Of a DNA stretch of 64,000 bases, positions 1 through 9,114 are shown piece after piece. A model generated the notes under the pieces. It had not been told where the DNA came from and searched no databases. It was given only the letters and a program-made list of their open reading frames with translations. The stretch's first letter is position 1, and each line of letters opens with the position of its first letter. This DNA comes from Streptomyces pyxinae (GTDB taxonomy: Bacteria > Actinomycetota > Actinomycetes > Streptomycetales > Streptomycetaceae), in contig NZ_JANUGQ010000016.1 in the NCBI RefSeq assembly GCF_024756275.1, positions 1-64,000 on the forward strand, in the 5' to 3' direction. The position numbers and the translations under genes are program-made.

Positions 1-31
1 ATGGGTTTCCGCGTATCCGGGCCAAAGCGCC

Positions 32-90
32 GGGGGGGGTGGGGGGGGGGGGGGGGGCGGGGGGGGCGGGGGGGGGGGGGGGGGGCGGGG
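32..90. repeat. extreme poly-G tract
   Basis: Four nearly uninterrupted G runs (8, 17, 8 and 18 G) separated by single T or C bases. The tract lies downstream of the minus-strand gene at 149-1171 and has no coding signal. It could form G-quadruplexes or be a homopolymer assembly artefact; the sequence cannot distinguish these. Nothing else is visible in bases 1-148. Confidence 0.9.
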
Positions 91-148
91 CGGGTGAAAA
101 CCCCGGCCCCGTGCCCCTCCGTGCTCCCGCCCGCCCCCGCCCCGCTCC

Positions 149-1171
149 CTAAGCGCTCAGCGAGCGGGCGTAGTTGAGCTGGCCCATCACCATGGCGAAG
201 GTGTTCGGGCCGGTCGCCGGGATCATGGTCGAGTGGTGCCGGCCGCCGCTGGTGACGGTGACCTGGATGAACCCGGTGGTCGTCTTCTCCTTCCAGAGGA
301 GGAAGAGCAGGCCGAGGAAGCAGACCAGGAAGAAGACCACGGCGAGCACGACCGCCTGGGGCGGGATCTTCTCCTCGGTACGGGACATGTCGGTGGCGTT
401 CCACACCGCGCCCTTGAGCGGCAGGGTGCCGGAGGGCGTGACGATGGAGTCGGAGAGCACCGTGATGTCGCCGAGCGAGACCAGCGGGGTGCCCGCGCCG
501 CCGTACGGTGCGGGGGAGTGCGGAGCGGCGGGGTGGGCGCCGGCCGGGTAGGCGGCGGGGTACGCGCCCGGCTGCTGCGGGCCCCAGCCCGGCGCGCCGC
601 CCGGGTGGCCGGTCCCGGGCGCCTGGGGGTAGCCGTAGCCGGGCGGCTGCGGGTAGCCGTAGGCCGGGGCGGCGCCCGGTGGCTGGGTGGGGCCCCACTG
701 GTACTCCGGCTCGCCCGTGGCGTACCCGGGCACGCCGTGCGGGCCGGGCGAGGGCTGCTGGTCGTGCGGGCCCGGCTGGGGCCGCGGGCCGGGCGGGCTC
801 TGCGGGCCGCCCTGGTGACCGTACGAGGGCTGCGGGGGCTGTCCGCCGTACGGGAACTGTCCGGGCCGCGTCGGCTGCGGGGCCGGGTGTCCGGGCTGCG
901 TCGGCTCCGGGACCGGGTGTCCGGGCCGCGTGGGCTGCGGGGCCGGGTGTCCGGGCTGCGTGGGCTGCGGGGCCGGGTGACCCTGCGGGCCCGCCCCCGG
1001 AGCCTGCGGGCCCCGGCCGCCCGGAGCCGCGTGCGGGCCCTGGCCACCGTGCGGGTGGCCGCCGGACTTGTCGAAGGCGCCGGGGCCGCCGGAAGCTTCC
1101 GGGTTCCCGCGCGTTCCGGGCGTCCCGGGAGCGGCCGGGTCGTCGCCGGCGTACGGATTGGGTTCGGTCAT
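149..1171 (-). CDS. proline/glycine-rich disordered protein with one C-terminal membrane segment
   Basis: 340 aa. Residues 1 to about 220 are low complexity, rich in Pro, Gly and Gln, with near-identical repeats of the type PGHPAPQPTQ at about 65-105 and GYPQPPGYGYPQ-like repeats further on. A structured tail follows: a short motif region, one strongly hydrophobic helix (VVLAVVFFLVCFLGLLFLLW) near 275-295, then about 45 residues predicted outside or in the cytoplasm. The layout matches a widespread actinobacterial family with a disordered N-terminus and a conserved membrane tail. Function unknown. It follows the sdh operon on the same strand but is separated from it by a strong hairpin, so it is probably transcribed independently. 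Confidence 0.75.
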   Translation of the reverse strand: MTEPNPYAGDDPAAPGTPGTRGNPEASGGPGAFDKSGGHPHGGQGPHAAPGGRGPQAPGAGPQGHPAPQPTQPGHPAPQPTRPGHPVPEPTQPGHPAPQPTRPGQFPYGGQPPQPSYGHQGGPQSPPGPRPQPGPHDQQPSPGPHGVPGYATGEPEYQWGPTQPPGAAPAYGYPQPPGYGYPQAPGTGHPGGAPGWGPQQPGAYPAAYPAGAHPAAPHSPAPYGGAGTPLVSLGDITVLSDSIVTPSGTLPLKGAVWNATDMSRTEEKIPPQAVVLAVVFFLVCFLGLLFLLWKEKTTTGFIQVTVTSGGRHHSTMIPATGPNTFAMVMGQLNYARSLSA

Positions 1172-1265
1172 GTCTGGTCTCTCCCCGTGTGGTTCCGGCG
1201 CGGGTTCCGTGCCGCGCGGTGGCCCGGCGCCATGGGCCTCCCGGCCGGCCGCCGATGAGGTACGG

Positions 1266-1312
1266 CGAAGGGCCCGTCCCGGTACGGCGAGCGTACGGGA
1301 ACGGGCCCTTCG
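1266..1312 (-). terminator. hairpin terminator downstream of sdhB
   Basis: A 12-bp perfect outer stem (CGAAGGGCCCGT paired with ACGGGCCCTTCG) extends inward with one bulge to a short GCGAG loop. It lies about 20 bp after the sdhB stop, with no T-tract, as is usual in Streptomyces. Confidence 0.75.
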
Positions 1313-1331
1313 GGGCGTACCTGACCGGAAA

Positions 1332-2093
1332 TCAGAAGCGGCGCGTGATCAGGGCGCGCTTGACCTCCTGGATCGCCTTGGTGACCTCGATACCGCGCGG
1401 GCAGGCGTCCGTGCAGTTGAACGTGGTGCGGCAACGCCACACGCCGTCCTTGTCGTTGAGGATCTCCAGGCGCTGCTCGCCGGCCTCGTCGCGCGAGTCG
1501 AAGATGAACCGGTGCGCGTTGACGATGGCCGCCGGGCCGAAGTACTGGCCGTCGTTCCAGAAGACCGGGCAGGACGAGGTGCACGCGGCGCACAGGATGC
1601 ACTTGGTGGTGTCGTCGAACCGCTCGCGGTCCTCGGCGGACTGGAGCCGCTCACGGGTCGGCTCGTTGCCCGTGGTGACCAGGAACGGCATGACGTCCCG
1701 GTACGCCTGGAAGAACGGGTCCATGTCCACGACCAGGTCCTTGAGGACCGTCAGGCCCTTGATGGCCTCGACCGTGATCGGCTTCTCCGGGTTGATGTCC
1801 TTGATCAGCGTCTTGCAGGCGAGCCTGTTCTTGCCGTTGATCCGCATCGCGTCGGAGCCGCAGATGCCGTGCGCGCAGGAGCGCCGGAAGGTCAGCGAGC
1901 CGTCGACGTCCCACTTGATCTTGTGGAGGCCGTCGAGCACCCGCTCCTTGGGGTCGATCTCGATCTGGAAGTCCTGCCACTGGGCCTCGTCGGAGACCTC
2001 GGGGTTGAAGCGGCGGATCCGGAAGGTGACCGTGATGTACGGCGAGGGGGCGCTGTCCTTCGCCGCGGTCTTCTCCATGACGGGGGTAGCCAT
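1332..2093 (-). CDS. sdhB: succinate dehydrogenase iron-sulfur subunit
   Basis: 253 aa. Electron-transfer subunit of complex II, passing electrons from the SdhA flavin to quinone. The 2Fe-2S ferredoxin-like domain has the cysteines of RRSCAHGICGSDAM and a later Cys in RLACKTL (about residues 70-95). The C-terminal 4Fe-4S and 3Fe-4S clusters use CILCAACTSSCPVFW and CTDACPRGIEV. Length and motif order are normal. Its start codon overlaps the sdhA stop by one base, so the two are translationally coupled. Last gene of sdhCDAB, followed by a hairpin terminator. Confidence 0.98.
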   Translation of the reverse strand: MATPVMEKTAAKDSAPSPYITVTFRIRRFNPEVSDEAQWQDFQIEIDPKERVLDGLHKIKWDVDGSLTFRRSCAHGICGSDAMRINGKNRLACKTLIKDINPEKPITVEAIKGLTVLKDLVVDMDPFFQAYRDVMPFLVTTGNEPTRERLQSAEDRERFDDTTKCILCAACTSSCPVFWNDGQYFGPAAIVNAHRFIFDSRDEAGEQRLEILNDKDGVWRCRTTFNCTDACPRGIEVTKAIQEVKRALITRRF

Positions 2094-3847
2094 CAGTACT
2101 TACGCTCCATCGGCTGGTAGCGGGTCTGGACGACCGGCTTGTAGTCGAGACGGATGGTCTCGGAGCCGTCGGCGCCGACCTCGCGGTACGCCATGGTGTG
2201 GCGCATGAAGTTGACGTCGTCGCGGTTGGGGTAGTCCTCGCGGTAGTGACCGCCGCGGGACTCCTTGCGGGCCAGCGCCGACACGGCCATCACCTCGGCC
2301 AGGTCGAGCAGGTTGCCCAGCTCGATGGCCTCCAGCAGGTCCGTGTTGAACCGCTTGCCCTTGTCCTGGACGGACACGTTCTTGTAGCGCGCGCGCAGTT
2401 CGGCGATCTTCTCGACCGCCGTCTTGATCGTCTGCTCGGTACGGAACACCATGACGTTGGCGTCCATCGTCTCCTGGAGCTCGCGGCGCAGCTCGGCCAC
2501 CCGCTCGGTGCCGGTGGCGGCACGCAGCCGCTCGACCTGCTCGACGACGAGGGTCTCCGGGTTCTCCGGCAGCTCCACGAAGTCGTGCTTGGCGGCGTAC
2601 TCGGCGGCGGCGATGCCCGACCGGCGGCCGAAGACGTTGATGTCGAGCAGCGAGTTGGTGCCCAGGCGGTTGGCGCCGTGCACCGAGACGCAGGCGACCT
2701 CGCCGGCGGCGTACAGGCCCGGGACGACGGTGGTGTTGTCGGCCAGCACCTCGCCCTGGACGTTGGTCGGGATGCCGCCCATGGCGTAGTGCGCGGTCGG
2801 CTGGATCGGGATCGGGTCCGTGTAAGGCTCGATCCCGAGGTAGGTCCGGGCGAACTCGGTGATGTCCGGCAGCTTGGCGTCCAGCTGCTCCGGCGGCAGG
2901 TGGGTGAGGTCCAGGAAGACGTGGTCGCCCTCGGGACCGCAGCCCCGGCCCTCGCGGATCTCCGTGTAGATGGAGCGCGAGACGACGTCACGCGAGGCCA
3001 GGTCCTTCATGACGGGCGCGTACTTCTCCATGAAGCGCTCGCCGTCCTTGTTGCGGAGGATGCCGCCCTCACCGCGGGCGCCCTCCGTCAGCAGGATGCC
3101 CATCCGCCAGATGCCCGTCGGGTGGAACTGGAAGAACTCCATGTCCTCCAGCGGCAGTCCGCGCCGGTAGCAGGCGGCCTGGCCGTCACCGGTGAGGGTG
3201 TGGGCGTTGGAGGTCACCTTGAAGAACTTGCCGGTGCCGCCGGAGGCGTAGATCACGGCCTTCGCCCGGAAGATGTGGATCTCGCCGGTGGCCAGCTCGT
3301 ACGCGACCACGCCGGCCGACTTCTTGACGCCGTCGACCTCGGTGATCAGCTGGTCCAGGACGTAGAACTCGTTGAAGAACTCCACGCCCTCCTTGACGCA
3401 GTTCTGGTACAGCGTCTGGAGGATCATGTGACCGGTGCGGTCCGCGGCGTAGCAGGACCGGCGGACCGGGGCCTCGCCGTGGTTGCGCGAGTGGCCGCCG
3501 AAGCGGCGCTGGTCGATGGTGCCGTTCGGGGTCCGGTTGAACGGCAGGCCCATCTTCTCCAGGTCGAGGACGGCGTCGATGGCCTCCTTCGCCAGGATCT
3601 CGGCGGCGTCCTGGTCGACCAGGTAGTCACCGCCCTTGACCGTGTCGAAGGTGTGCCACTCCCAGTTGTCCTCCTCCACGTTGGCCAGCGCGGCGGCCAT
3701 GCCGCCCTGCGCGGCGCCCGTGTGGGAGCGGGTGGGGTACAGCTTGGTCAGCACGGCGGTACGGCTGCGCTTGGTGGCCTCGATGGCCGCGCGCATGCCC
3801 GCGCCACCGGCGCCGACGATGACGGTGTCGTACTTGTGGATCTTCAT
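2093..3847 (-). CDS. sdhA: succinate dehydrogenase flavoprotein subunit
   Basis: 584 aa. Oxidises succinate to fumarate in the TCA cycle; peripheral membrane subunit of complex II. The N-terminal FAD-binding motif VIVGAGGAGMRAA is followed by the flavin-linking histidine region (TRSHTGAAQGG). The substrate and active-site segments include HPTG and RGEGGILRNKDGERF with the catalytic Arg region; ASGGTGK and GANRLGTNSLLD close the FAD site. Length is normal for the bacterial family. It sits 19 bp after sdhD and overlaps sdhB by one base. Confidence 0.98.
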   Translation of the reverse strand: MKIHKYDTVIVGAGGAGMRAAIEATKRSRTAVLTKLYPTRSHTGAAQGGMAAALANVEEDNWEWHTFDTVKGGDYLVDQDAAEILAKEAIDAVLDLEKMGLPFNRTPNGTIDQRRFGGHSRNHGEAPVRRSCYAADRTGHMILQTLYQNCVKEGVEFFNEFYVLDQLITEVDGVKKSAGVVAYELATGEIHIFRAKAVIYASGGTGKFFKVTSNAHTLTGDGQAACYRRGLPLEDMEFFQFHPTGIWRMGILLTEGARGEGGILRNKDGERFMEKYAPVMKDLASRDVVSRSIYTEIREGRGCGPEGDHVFLDLTHLPPEQLDAKLPDITEFARTYLGIEPYTDPIPIQPTAHYAMGGIPTNVQGEVLADNTTVVPGLYAAGEVACVSVHGANRLGTNSLLDINVFGRRSGIAAAEYAAKHDFVELPENPETLVVEQVERLRAATGTERVAELRRELQETMDANVMVFRTEQTIKTAVEKIAELRARYKNVSVQDKGKRFNTDLLEAIELGNLLDLAEVMAVSALARKESRGGHYREDYPNRDDVNFMRHTMAYREVGADGSETIRLDYKPVVQTRYQPMERKY

Positions 3848-3866
3848 TGGTTCGTCAGCCCCGGCT

Positions 3867-4346
3867 TCAGCGGATGTTCGGGTCGAAGGTGAAGATCACC
3901 AGCGTGCCCAGCAGGATGGTGAACACCGTCGCGGTGTACAGCAGGCCCTTGAGCCACAGGCGCGTGTTCGGGCGCTCGGCGTAGTCGTTGACGACGGTAC
4001 GCAGGCCGTTGGCGCCGTGCAGCATGGCGAGCCAGAGCATCAGCAGGTCCCAGACCTGCCAGAACGGGGACGCCCAGCGGCCGGCCACGAAGGCGAAGCC
4101 GATCTTGGAGACGCCGCCGTCCAGCACCAGCTGGAGCAGCAGGTGGCCCAGGACCAGGACGACCAGGACCACGCCGGAGAGCCGCATGAAGAGCCAGGCG
4201 GCCATCTCGAAGTTGCCGCGGGTCGACCGGGGGGTCTTGCCGGTCCGCTTGCGCGGCGGCTCGATGAGCGGCGCCGGGTTGCCGGCGTCGTACAGGGTCA
4301 CGCCCTCGACGGGGCCGACGGCGGCGGAAGTCGTTTCAGTGGACAT
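3867..4346 (-). CDS. sdhD: succinate dehydrogenase hydrophobic membrane anchor subunit
   Basis: 159 aa, three predicted transmembrane helices (around residues 50-72, 90-115 and 130-152). The first follows a basic N-terminal segment rich in R and K. Histidines in the helices (GHLLLQ and LHGANGLRTVVNDY) are the expected haem b and quinone-site residues of the SdhC/SdhD family. It lies 6 bp downstream of sdhC and 19 bp upstream of sdhA in one operon. Confidence 0.93.
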   Translation of the reverse strand: MSTETTSAAVGPVEGVTLYDAGNPAPLIEPPRKRTGKTPRSTRGNFEMAAWLFMRLSGVVLVVLVLGHLLLQLVLDGGVSKIGFAFVAGRWASPFWQVWDLLMLWLAMLHGANGLRTVVNDYAERPNTRLWLKGLLYTATVFTILLGTLVIFTFDPNIR

Positions 4347-4352
4347 CTGGCG

Positions 4353-4733
4353 TCAGCTCCCGAACAGTGCGCGTACGGCGTGGCCGAGGACCGGGTACAG
4401 GGCGCCCACCATCAGCACGAACCAGATGGCCATGACGGTCCACAGCATCTGCTTCTGGTAGCGCGGGCCCTTGGACCAGAAGTCCACGGCGATCACGCGG
4501 AGGCCGTTGAGCGCGTGGAACAGGATGGCGGCCACCAGGCCGTATTCCAGCAGCGCGACGATCGGCGTCTTATAGGTGGCGACGACGTCGTCATAGGCCT
4601 CGGGAGAGACGCGGACGAGTGCGGTGTCCAGCACATGGACGAACAGGAAGAAGAAGATGAGGACACCGGTGACTCGATGAGCCACCCACGACCACATTCC
4701 TTCCCGGCCGCGGTACAGCGTTCCAGCCGGCAC
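4353..4733 (-). CDS. sdhC: succinate dehydrogenase cytochrome b556 subunit
   Basis: 126 aa, three transmembrane helices. The family signature is present: HRVTGVLIFFFLFVHVLD in helix 1 (SdhC 'H-R-x-T-G' motif) and HALNGLRVIAVDF before helix 3. Starts at GTG 4733, preceded 7 nt upstream by GGAGGG. First gene of the sdhCDAB operon. The 5' region (minus strand) holds a TACGAT -10-like hexamer around 4819-4824, about 90 bp upstream; this promoter is only a suggestion. Confidence 0.94.
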   Translation of the reverse strand: MPAGTLYRGREGMWSWVAHRVTGVLIFFFLFVHVLDTALVRVSPEAYDDVVATYKTPIVALLEYGLVAAILFHALNGLRVIAVDFWSKGPRYQKQMLWTVMAIWFVLMVGALYPVLGHAVRALFGS

Positions 4734-5416
4734 GGAAATACCCTCCGGGAGCGGGACTAGGGTCGGCCGGCTTCACTGTCGGTCTGACCCGGCCGGGTAC
4801 GGTCCACCGGCCCTGGTCATCGTAGCGACGCTTTGTCGGTTCGCTCGCGCGGGGTCCGCCAGTGTGATCAAAGAGGCACGGAAGGACTATCGCCGCGGCC
4901 CTTCCGGGACCCCCGGCCCTGGCGTCCCCCGGCCCGGACCGCCGCTCCGTCGGCCCCCGCCCGTGCCCCTCTCCGGCCTTCCCCCGGCCGCCCCCCATGC
5001 CTCCGGGGCGCGCGGCGCGCGGGGGCGGTGTGGCGGATGGTGGAGGAGGGCGAGCATGCTACCCCCGGTAAGAGTGATCCGATCGGGAGATGCGAGAAGT
5101 TCACCCGGAAGGGAGAGTAGGGCCTGTGGGTCCGCCGGGGGCCTCGGGGACTGTGGGGCTCGCGGGGCCCATGCGGACCATGGGGCTCGCCGAGTCGGTG
5201 GGGCGGGTGTGGGCGTGGGGCCCTGCCCGCCGTACGGCCCTCCTGGGATGTTCGTACGCTCGTACGAGTTGTACGGCCGGCCGGCGGCGCGTCCCGCACG
5301 ACGGGATCCCGGGGCACCGGGAACGAACGACGGGAACAGCGGGAACGACGGGGGCAACGGGGCCACGCGGGGAGACACGGACAGCGGTGGGGAGCAGCTG
5401 ATACGGAGGTACGCGC
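4734..5416. other. divergent intergenic region between sdhC and the GH20 gene
   Basis: 683 bp without a convincing gene. The left part should hold the sdh promoter (minus). The right part leads to the GH20 lipoprotein gene; GGAGGTACGCGC supplies its ribosome binding site just before ATG 5417. At 5252-5267 there are two CGTACG hexamers in a near-palindrome, a possible operator. I found no DasR-type box in front of the hexosaminidase. Confidence 0.6.
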
Positions 5417-7045
5417 ATGAAGCGGCATCCCACGACCGGCCTGGTCGCGGCGGCGGTCCTGGCCCTCACGGCCGGGGCCTGCGGCAGCGGCTCGGGAGAC
5501 GGGCCCGGCGCCGGAGCGGCCGGCACCACCCGCTCACCGGGCGCGGCCCCGTCGGCGTCCCCGAGCGGTGCGGCCCCCTCCTCGGAGCCGCCCGAGCCCA
5601 CGCCCAGCCGGTCGTACCCGCTCTCCACCGCGCCCCGCACCATCCCGGCCGTCCGCGACCACGAACCGGCGCGCGGCCCCGGGTGGAAACCCGGCGGGGC
5701 GGGCGGCGTGGTGGTGGCCGAGGGCAGCGGCGCGCTGGCCGACGAGGGCCGGCTGCTCGCCCGCGAGCTGGGCGCCGGCTACCGGGGCGAGCGGGCGGCG
5801 GGCCCCGGTGACATCGAGCTGGCGCTCGACACCGGCGCGGCCGGCGGAGCGGAGTCGTACACCGTCACCAGCCGGAACGGCCGGGTGCGCATATCCGGGC
5901 CGGACGAGGCCGGGGTCTTCTACGGCACCCGGACCGTCAAGCAGGCCGTACGCTCGGGCGGGGCCGTACCGGAGGGCGTCATCCGCGACCGGCCCGACCG
6001 GCCGAGGCGCGGCTTCATGATGGACATCGCCCGCAAGCCCTTCGACGCCGCCTGGATCGAGGCCCGGCTGCGCGAGATGGCCGACCTGAAGATGAACGAG
6101 TTCGGGCTGCACTTCTCGGACGACCAGGCGTTCCGGATCGAGTCGGACTCGCACCCCGAGGTGGTCTCCGGGGACCATCTGACCAAGGCCGAGGTGCGGC
6201 GGATCGTGGACCTGGCGCGGAGCCTGCACATCGAGGTCGTCCCGGAGATCGACTCGCCCGGACACCTGGGCGCGGTGATCGCCGCCCATCCCTCGCTCCA
6301 GCTGCGGAACGCCCAGGGCAGGGCGACCCGGGGCACCGTGGACATCGCCAACCCGGAGTCGGCGCGGATCGTGGACGACCTGCTGCGCGAGTACGCCGGG
6401 CTGTTCCCGGGCTCCCAGTGGCACCTGGGCGCCGACGAGTACCAGGCGCTGGTGGTCCGGGACCCGGAGGGCTCGTACCCGGACCTCGCGGCGGCGGCCC
6501 GGAAGCGGTACGGCTCCGGCGCCCGGATCCAGGACCTGGCGACCGGCTGGCTCAACGACCGGGCGGCGGTCGTCCGGCCGGCCGGCAAGCAGCTGCGGGC
6601 CTGGAACGACGGCTTCTTCCGGGACGGGAAGGTGAGCGCCGACAAGGACGTGCGGGTCGCCTACTGGACCGGCAAGGAACTGGGCGCCCGGGACCCGGAG
6701 GAGTACCTGCGCGAGGGCCGTGAGCTGCTCAACTACAACGACGAGTACCTCTACTACGTGCTCGGCGAGCCCAACGACTTCGTCTACCCGACCGGGCGCC
6801 GGATCTACGAGGAGTGGACACCACTGGTGGTGCGCGGCTCCCAGGCGGTCCCGGCGCGCTACTCGGAGCAGATCCTCGGCGGCGGCTTCGCCGTCTGGTG
6901 CGACCTGGCCGACCGCCAGACGCAGGCCCAGGTGGCCGACGGCATCCGGATGCCGCTGAAGGCCACCGCGCAGAAGCTGTGGGCGCCGGGGAAGCCCGCG
7001 CTGAGCTGGGCCGAGTTCTCGGCCCTGGGGCAGCGGCTGGGGTGA
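5417..7045 (+). CDS. GH20 beta-N-acetylhexosaminidase lipoprotein
   Basis: 542 aa. Predicted to cleave terminal GlcNAc/GalNAc residues from chitin- or peptidoglycan-derived oligosaccharides at the outer face of the membrane. Lipoprotein signal peptide with lipobox LTAGAC (Cys about 22), then a Pro/Ser-rich linker to about residue 75. A GH20b-like alpha/beta domain follows (about 80-185, ending in GVFYGTRTVKQ). The GH20 barrel starts at RGFMMDIARK. The catalytic H-x-G-x-D-E motif appears as HLGADEY (about 335-341), and DNxxF-type and WND segments (AWNDGFF) follow. The start has a good GGAGG site. Its hairpin at 7077 suggests a monocistronic unit. Confidence 0.9.
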   Translation: MKRHPTTGLVAAAVLALTAGACGSGSGDGPGAGAAGTTRSPGAAPSASPSGAAPSSEPPEPTPSRSYPLSTAPRTIPAVRDHEPARGPGWKPGGAGGVVVAEGSGALADEGRLLARELGAGYRGERAAGPGDIELALDTGAAGGAESYTVTSRNGRVRISGPDEAGVFYGTRTVKQAVRSGGAVPEGVIRDRPDRPRRGFMMDIARKPFDAAWIEARLREMADLKMNEFGLHFSDDQAFRIESDSHPEVVSGDHLTKAEVRRIVDLARSLHIEVVPEIDSPGHLGAVIAAHPSLQLRNAQGRATRGTVDIANPESARIVDDLLREYAGLFPGSQWHLGADEYQALVVRDPEGSYPDLAAAARKRYGSGARIQDLATGWLNDRAAVVRPAGKQLRAWNDGFFRDGKVSADKDVRVAYWTGKELGARDPEEYLREGRELLNYNDEYLYYVLGEPNDFVYPTGRRIYEEWTPLVVRGSQAVPARYSEQILGGGFAVWCDLADRQTQAQVADGIRMPLKATAQKLWAPGKPALSWAEFSALGQRLG

Positions 7046-7076
7046 GCCGCGCGCCCCGGCCGGCCCGGCACCGGGT

Positions 7077-7100
7077 GCCGGACCCGGCATCGGGTCCGGC
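7077..7100 (+). terminator. hairpin after the GH20 gene
   Basis: Ten-bp perfect stem (GCCGGACCCG / CGGGTCCGGC) with loop GCAT, 32 bp past the stop codon. Confidence 0.55.
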
Positions 7101-7281
7101 GACGGGCCCCGCGGTATCGGGTCCTGCGATGGGCCCGGTGTGGGGTCCTGCGGGGCCCTCGTGCGGAGCCCGCGGGGAAGCCTTCCCTACACAGCGTGGG
7201 TGTTTTAGGCCATCAGAGTGACGAATTCCGGCCATCGGACGCAGTAAGGGGCAAGTACCGCGTCCGTGACGGGAGACGTAC

Positions 7282-7848
7282 ATGACCGACATCCCCACCA
7301 GCCCGGCCCCCTCCGGCACGACCCCGCCCGAGGGGGCCGACGAGCGGACCCTCGCCGCGGCCGCGCTGGGCTGCCTGGAGCGCTGTCTGCCGCTGCTGGA
7401 GCCGGAGTCCGAAGGACCCGAGGACGCGCTGGCGCCTCTCTGGCGCTCCGTCGGGGCGGCCGGCGCGGACTGGGCGGCGGCGCTGACCGGGGCCGGCGAG
7501 GCGCTCGGCCGGGCCGCCGCCGGCGACCCGGCGGGCCCGGGGGCCCTGGTGCGGTCGATGCTCGCCGCCGCGCCCGCCGGCTGGGCGCCCGGGCCGCTGC
7601 GGGAGTGGGCCGGCCTCTGCTCCCGTACCGCGCTGGAGCTGCACCGCCGCCTGGAGCCGGCCGGCCCGGCCGGAGGCGCCGGACCGCTGACCGGAGGCGA
7701 GCTGCGCCGGCAGGCACGCGTACGGGAGCTGCTGGCGGCCGGACCCGCCGGGCTGCGCCCGGCCCGGGAGGTCTCGGCCGAGGGCCGGCGGGTGCTGCGC
7801 GCGGTGGTCGCCCGCCGGGAACGTGGGACGGCGCCGGAGGGCGGCTGA
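7282..7848 (+). CDS. hypothetical alanine-rich cytoplasmic protein
   Basis: 188 aa. Not recognised as a known family. The composition is helical and rich in Ala, Leu, Glu and Arg. There is no signal peptide, membrane segment or obvious catalytic motif; two Cys lie in LGCLERCLP near residues 32-37. Start ATG 7282 has GGGAGA 10 nt upstream (gacgggagacgtac). Codon bias is typical for the chromosome, supporting a real gene. It precedes the sigma-factor unit on the same strand, but 540 bp separate them. Confidence 0.6.
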   Translation: MTDIPTSPAPSGTTPPEGADERTLAAAALGCLERCLPLLEPESEGPEDALAPLWRSVGAAGADWAAALTGAGEALGRAAAGDPAGPGALVRSMLAAAPAGWAPGPLREWAGLCSRTALELHRRLEPAGPAGGAGPLTGGELRRQARVRELLAAGPAGLRPAREVSAEGRRVLRAVVARRERGTAPEGG

Positions 7849-8388
7849 GGCGAGGGCCCGGCGACGGGGTGCGGGCGAGGGGGCGGGGAGGCGCGGCAGG
7901 GCCGGGCGGAGACCGGAGAAAGCCGGGGCCCCGGGGAGTTCTCGGCCGAAGCCCGGGGCCGGTTGCCGGGCCACGCGCCGGGGCGGTGCGGCCGGCGCCG
8001 GGCCGGGACGGCCGCCGACGGACGAGGAACCGGGCGGCCCGCCGGGCGCGTGGTGGGCGGGGCGTTGGACACGCGGTTGGACAGGCGCGTGGTTTGTGCA
8101 CGACATACGCGCAGGTCGGGGCGGGGAGGAACCGGATGGGCGACCGGGGCCGCCACCCCCCACAGGAGAGGCCCCGGCCGCCATCCGCGGGTCCGCGGTA
8201 CGGCCCCGTACTCCATACAGCGCCGGGCATCCTTTTTTCGTCACACCGATGATGGACATCCGTGAGGGAGGGTGAAATGGGTCCAGGAAGGCGCCCGGCC
8301 GCCCCCGTCGGCGGAATGTTGCAAGTTGTACAAGACATGGACGCGGTGCGGCGCGAGGACGTAGCGTGCTGCTGCGCGCTGGCCCGGA
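7849..8388. other. long intergenic region upstream of the sigma-factor gene
   Basis: 540 bp with only shadow frames. The last 75 bp carry TTGCAAGTTGTACAA (about 8319-8333), which contains the perfect 8-bp palindrome TTGTACAA. It may be part of the promoter or operator of the sigma-factor gene. No RNA gene seen. Confidence 0.5.
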
Positions 8389-9114
8389 GTGGCGGTGTTG
8401 ACCAGCCGCGATGACGAACAGGTTGTGGTAGTGCAGGGGGACGACGCGGAGCTGACCGCCGCGGTGACCGCGGCACAGAGCGGGGACGAGAACGCCTTCC
8501 GTTCTGTGTATCGCGCCGTGCACCCGAGGCTGCTCGGTTATATACGGACACTGGTGGGCGAGGCGGACGCGGAGGACGTGGCCTCCGAGTCCTGGCTGCA
8601 GATCGCCCGGGACCTCGACCGGTTCAGCGGGGACGCGGACCGCTTCCGGGGCTGGGCCGCGCGGATCGCCCGTAACCGCGCCCTGGACCATCTGCGGATG
8701 CGCGGCCGCCGCCCCGCCGTCGGCGGTGACGAGACGGAGCTCACCGACAAGCCGGCCGCCTCCGACACCGCCGACGAGGCGATGGAGGCGGTGGCCACCG
8801 GGCACACCCTGCATCTGATAGCCCAGCTCCCGCAGGACCAGGCGGAGGCGGTCATTCTGCGGGTGGTCGTCGGGCTGGACGCCAAGACCGCCGCGCGGAC
8901 CCTCGGCAAGCGCCCCGGCGCCGTCCGGACCGCCGCCCACCGGGGCCTCAAGCGGCTGGCCGAGCTGATGGGCCAGGAGGGCGCCCCGGTCTCCGGCGGG
9001 CTCGGAGCCGTACCGCCGCAGCCCCGTTCCCGGCGGCGGCACCACGCCCCCGGTGGCCATGGCGTCCCCACGGGTGTGACGCATTGGCGCGCCCGGACGC
9101 AGAAGGACATGTGA
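8389..9114 (+). CDS. ECF-type RNA polymerase sigma factor
   Basis: 241 aa from GTG 8389 (GTG 8395 is an alternative start). Region 2 spans about residues 30-100 (FRSVYRAVHPRLLGYIRTLV, then AEDVASESWLQIARDL, the core-binding and -10 element). Region 4 spans about 135-190 (QLPQDQAEAVILRVVVGL, with helix-turn-helix TAARTLGKRPGAVRTAAHRGLKRL). A basic, disordered tail of about 40 residues follows region 4. The stop overlaps the start of the next gene by one base (TGATG), so the downstream membrane protein is co-translated and is the natural candidate for its anti-sigma partner. Confidence 0.88.
   Translation: MAVLTSRDDEQVVVVQGDDAELTAAVTAAQSGDENAFRSVYRAVHPRLLGYIRTLVGEADAEDVASESWLQIARDLDRFSGDADRFRGWAARIARNRALDHLRMRGRRPAVGGDETELTDKPAASDTADEAMEAVATGHTLHLIAQLPQDQAEAVILRVVVGLDAKTAARTLGKRPGAVRTAAHRGLKRLAELMGQEGAPVSGGLGAVPPQPRSRRRHHAPGGHGVPTGVTHWRARTQKDM

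Noticed and set aside
2198..3892. 564-codon plus-strand frame opposite sdhA
   Set aside because: Antisense shadow of a highly biased GC-rich gene; Val/Asp/Arg/Gly/His-rich composition without any domain. Similar long antisense frames opposite the FUSC, helicase and transferase genes were rejected for the same reason.
5090..5401. Open frame with collagen-like G-x-y pattern (VGPVGPPGASG, TGTAGTTGATGPRG)
   Set aside because: The pattern follows from GGN-rich intergenic DNA, there is no clear ribosome site, and the frame ends just before the GH20 ribosome site. Not supported as a gene.
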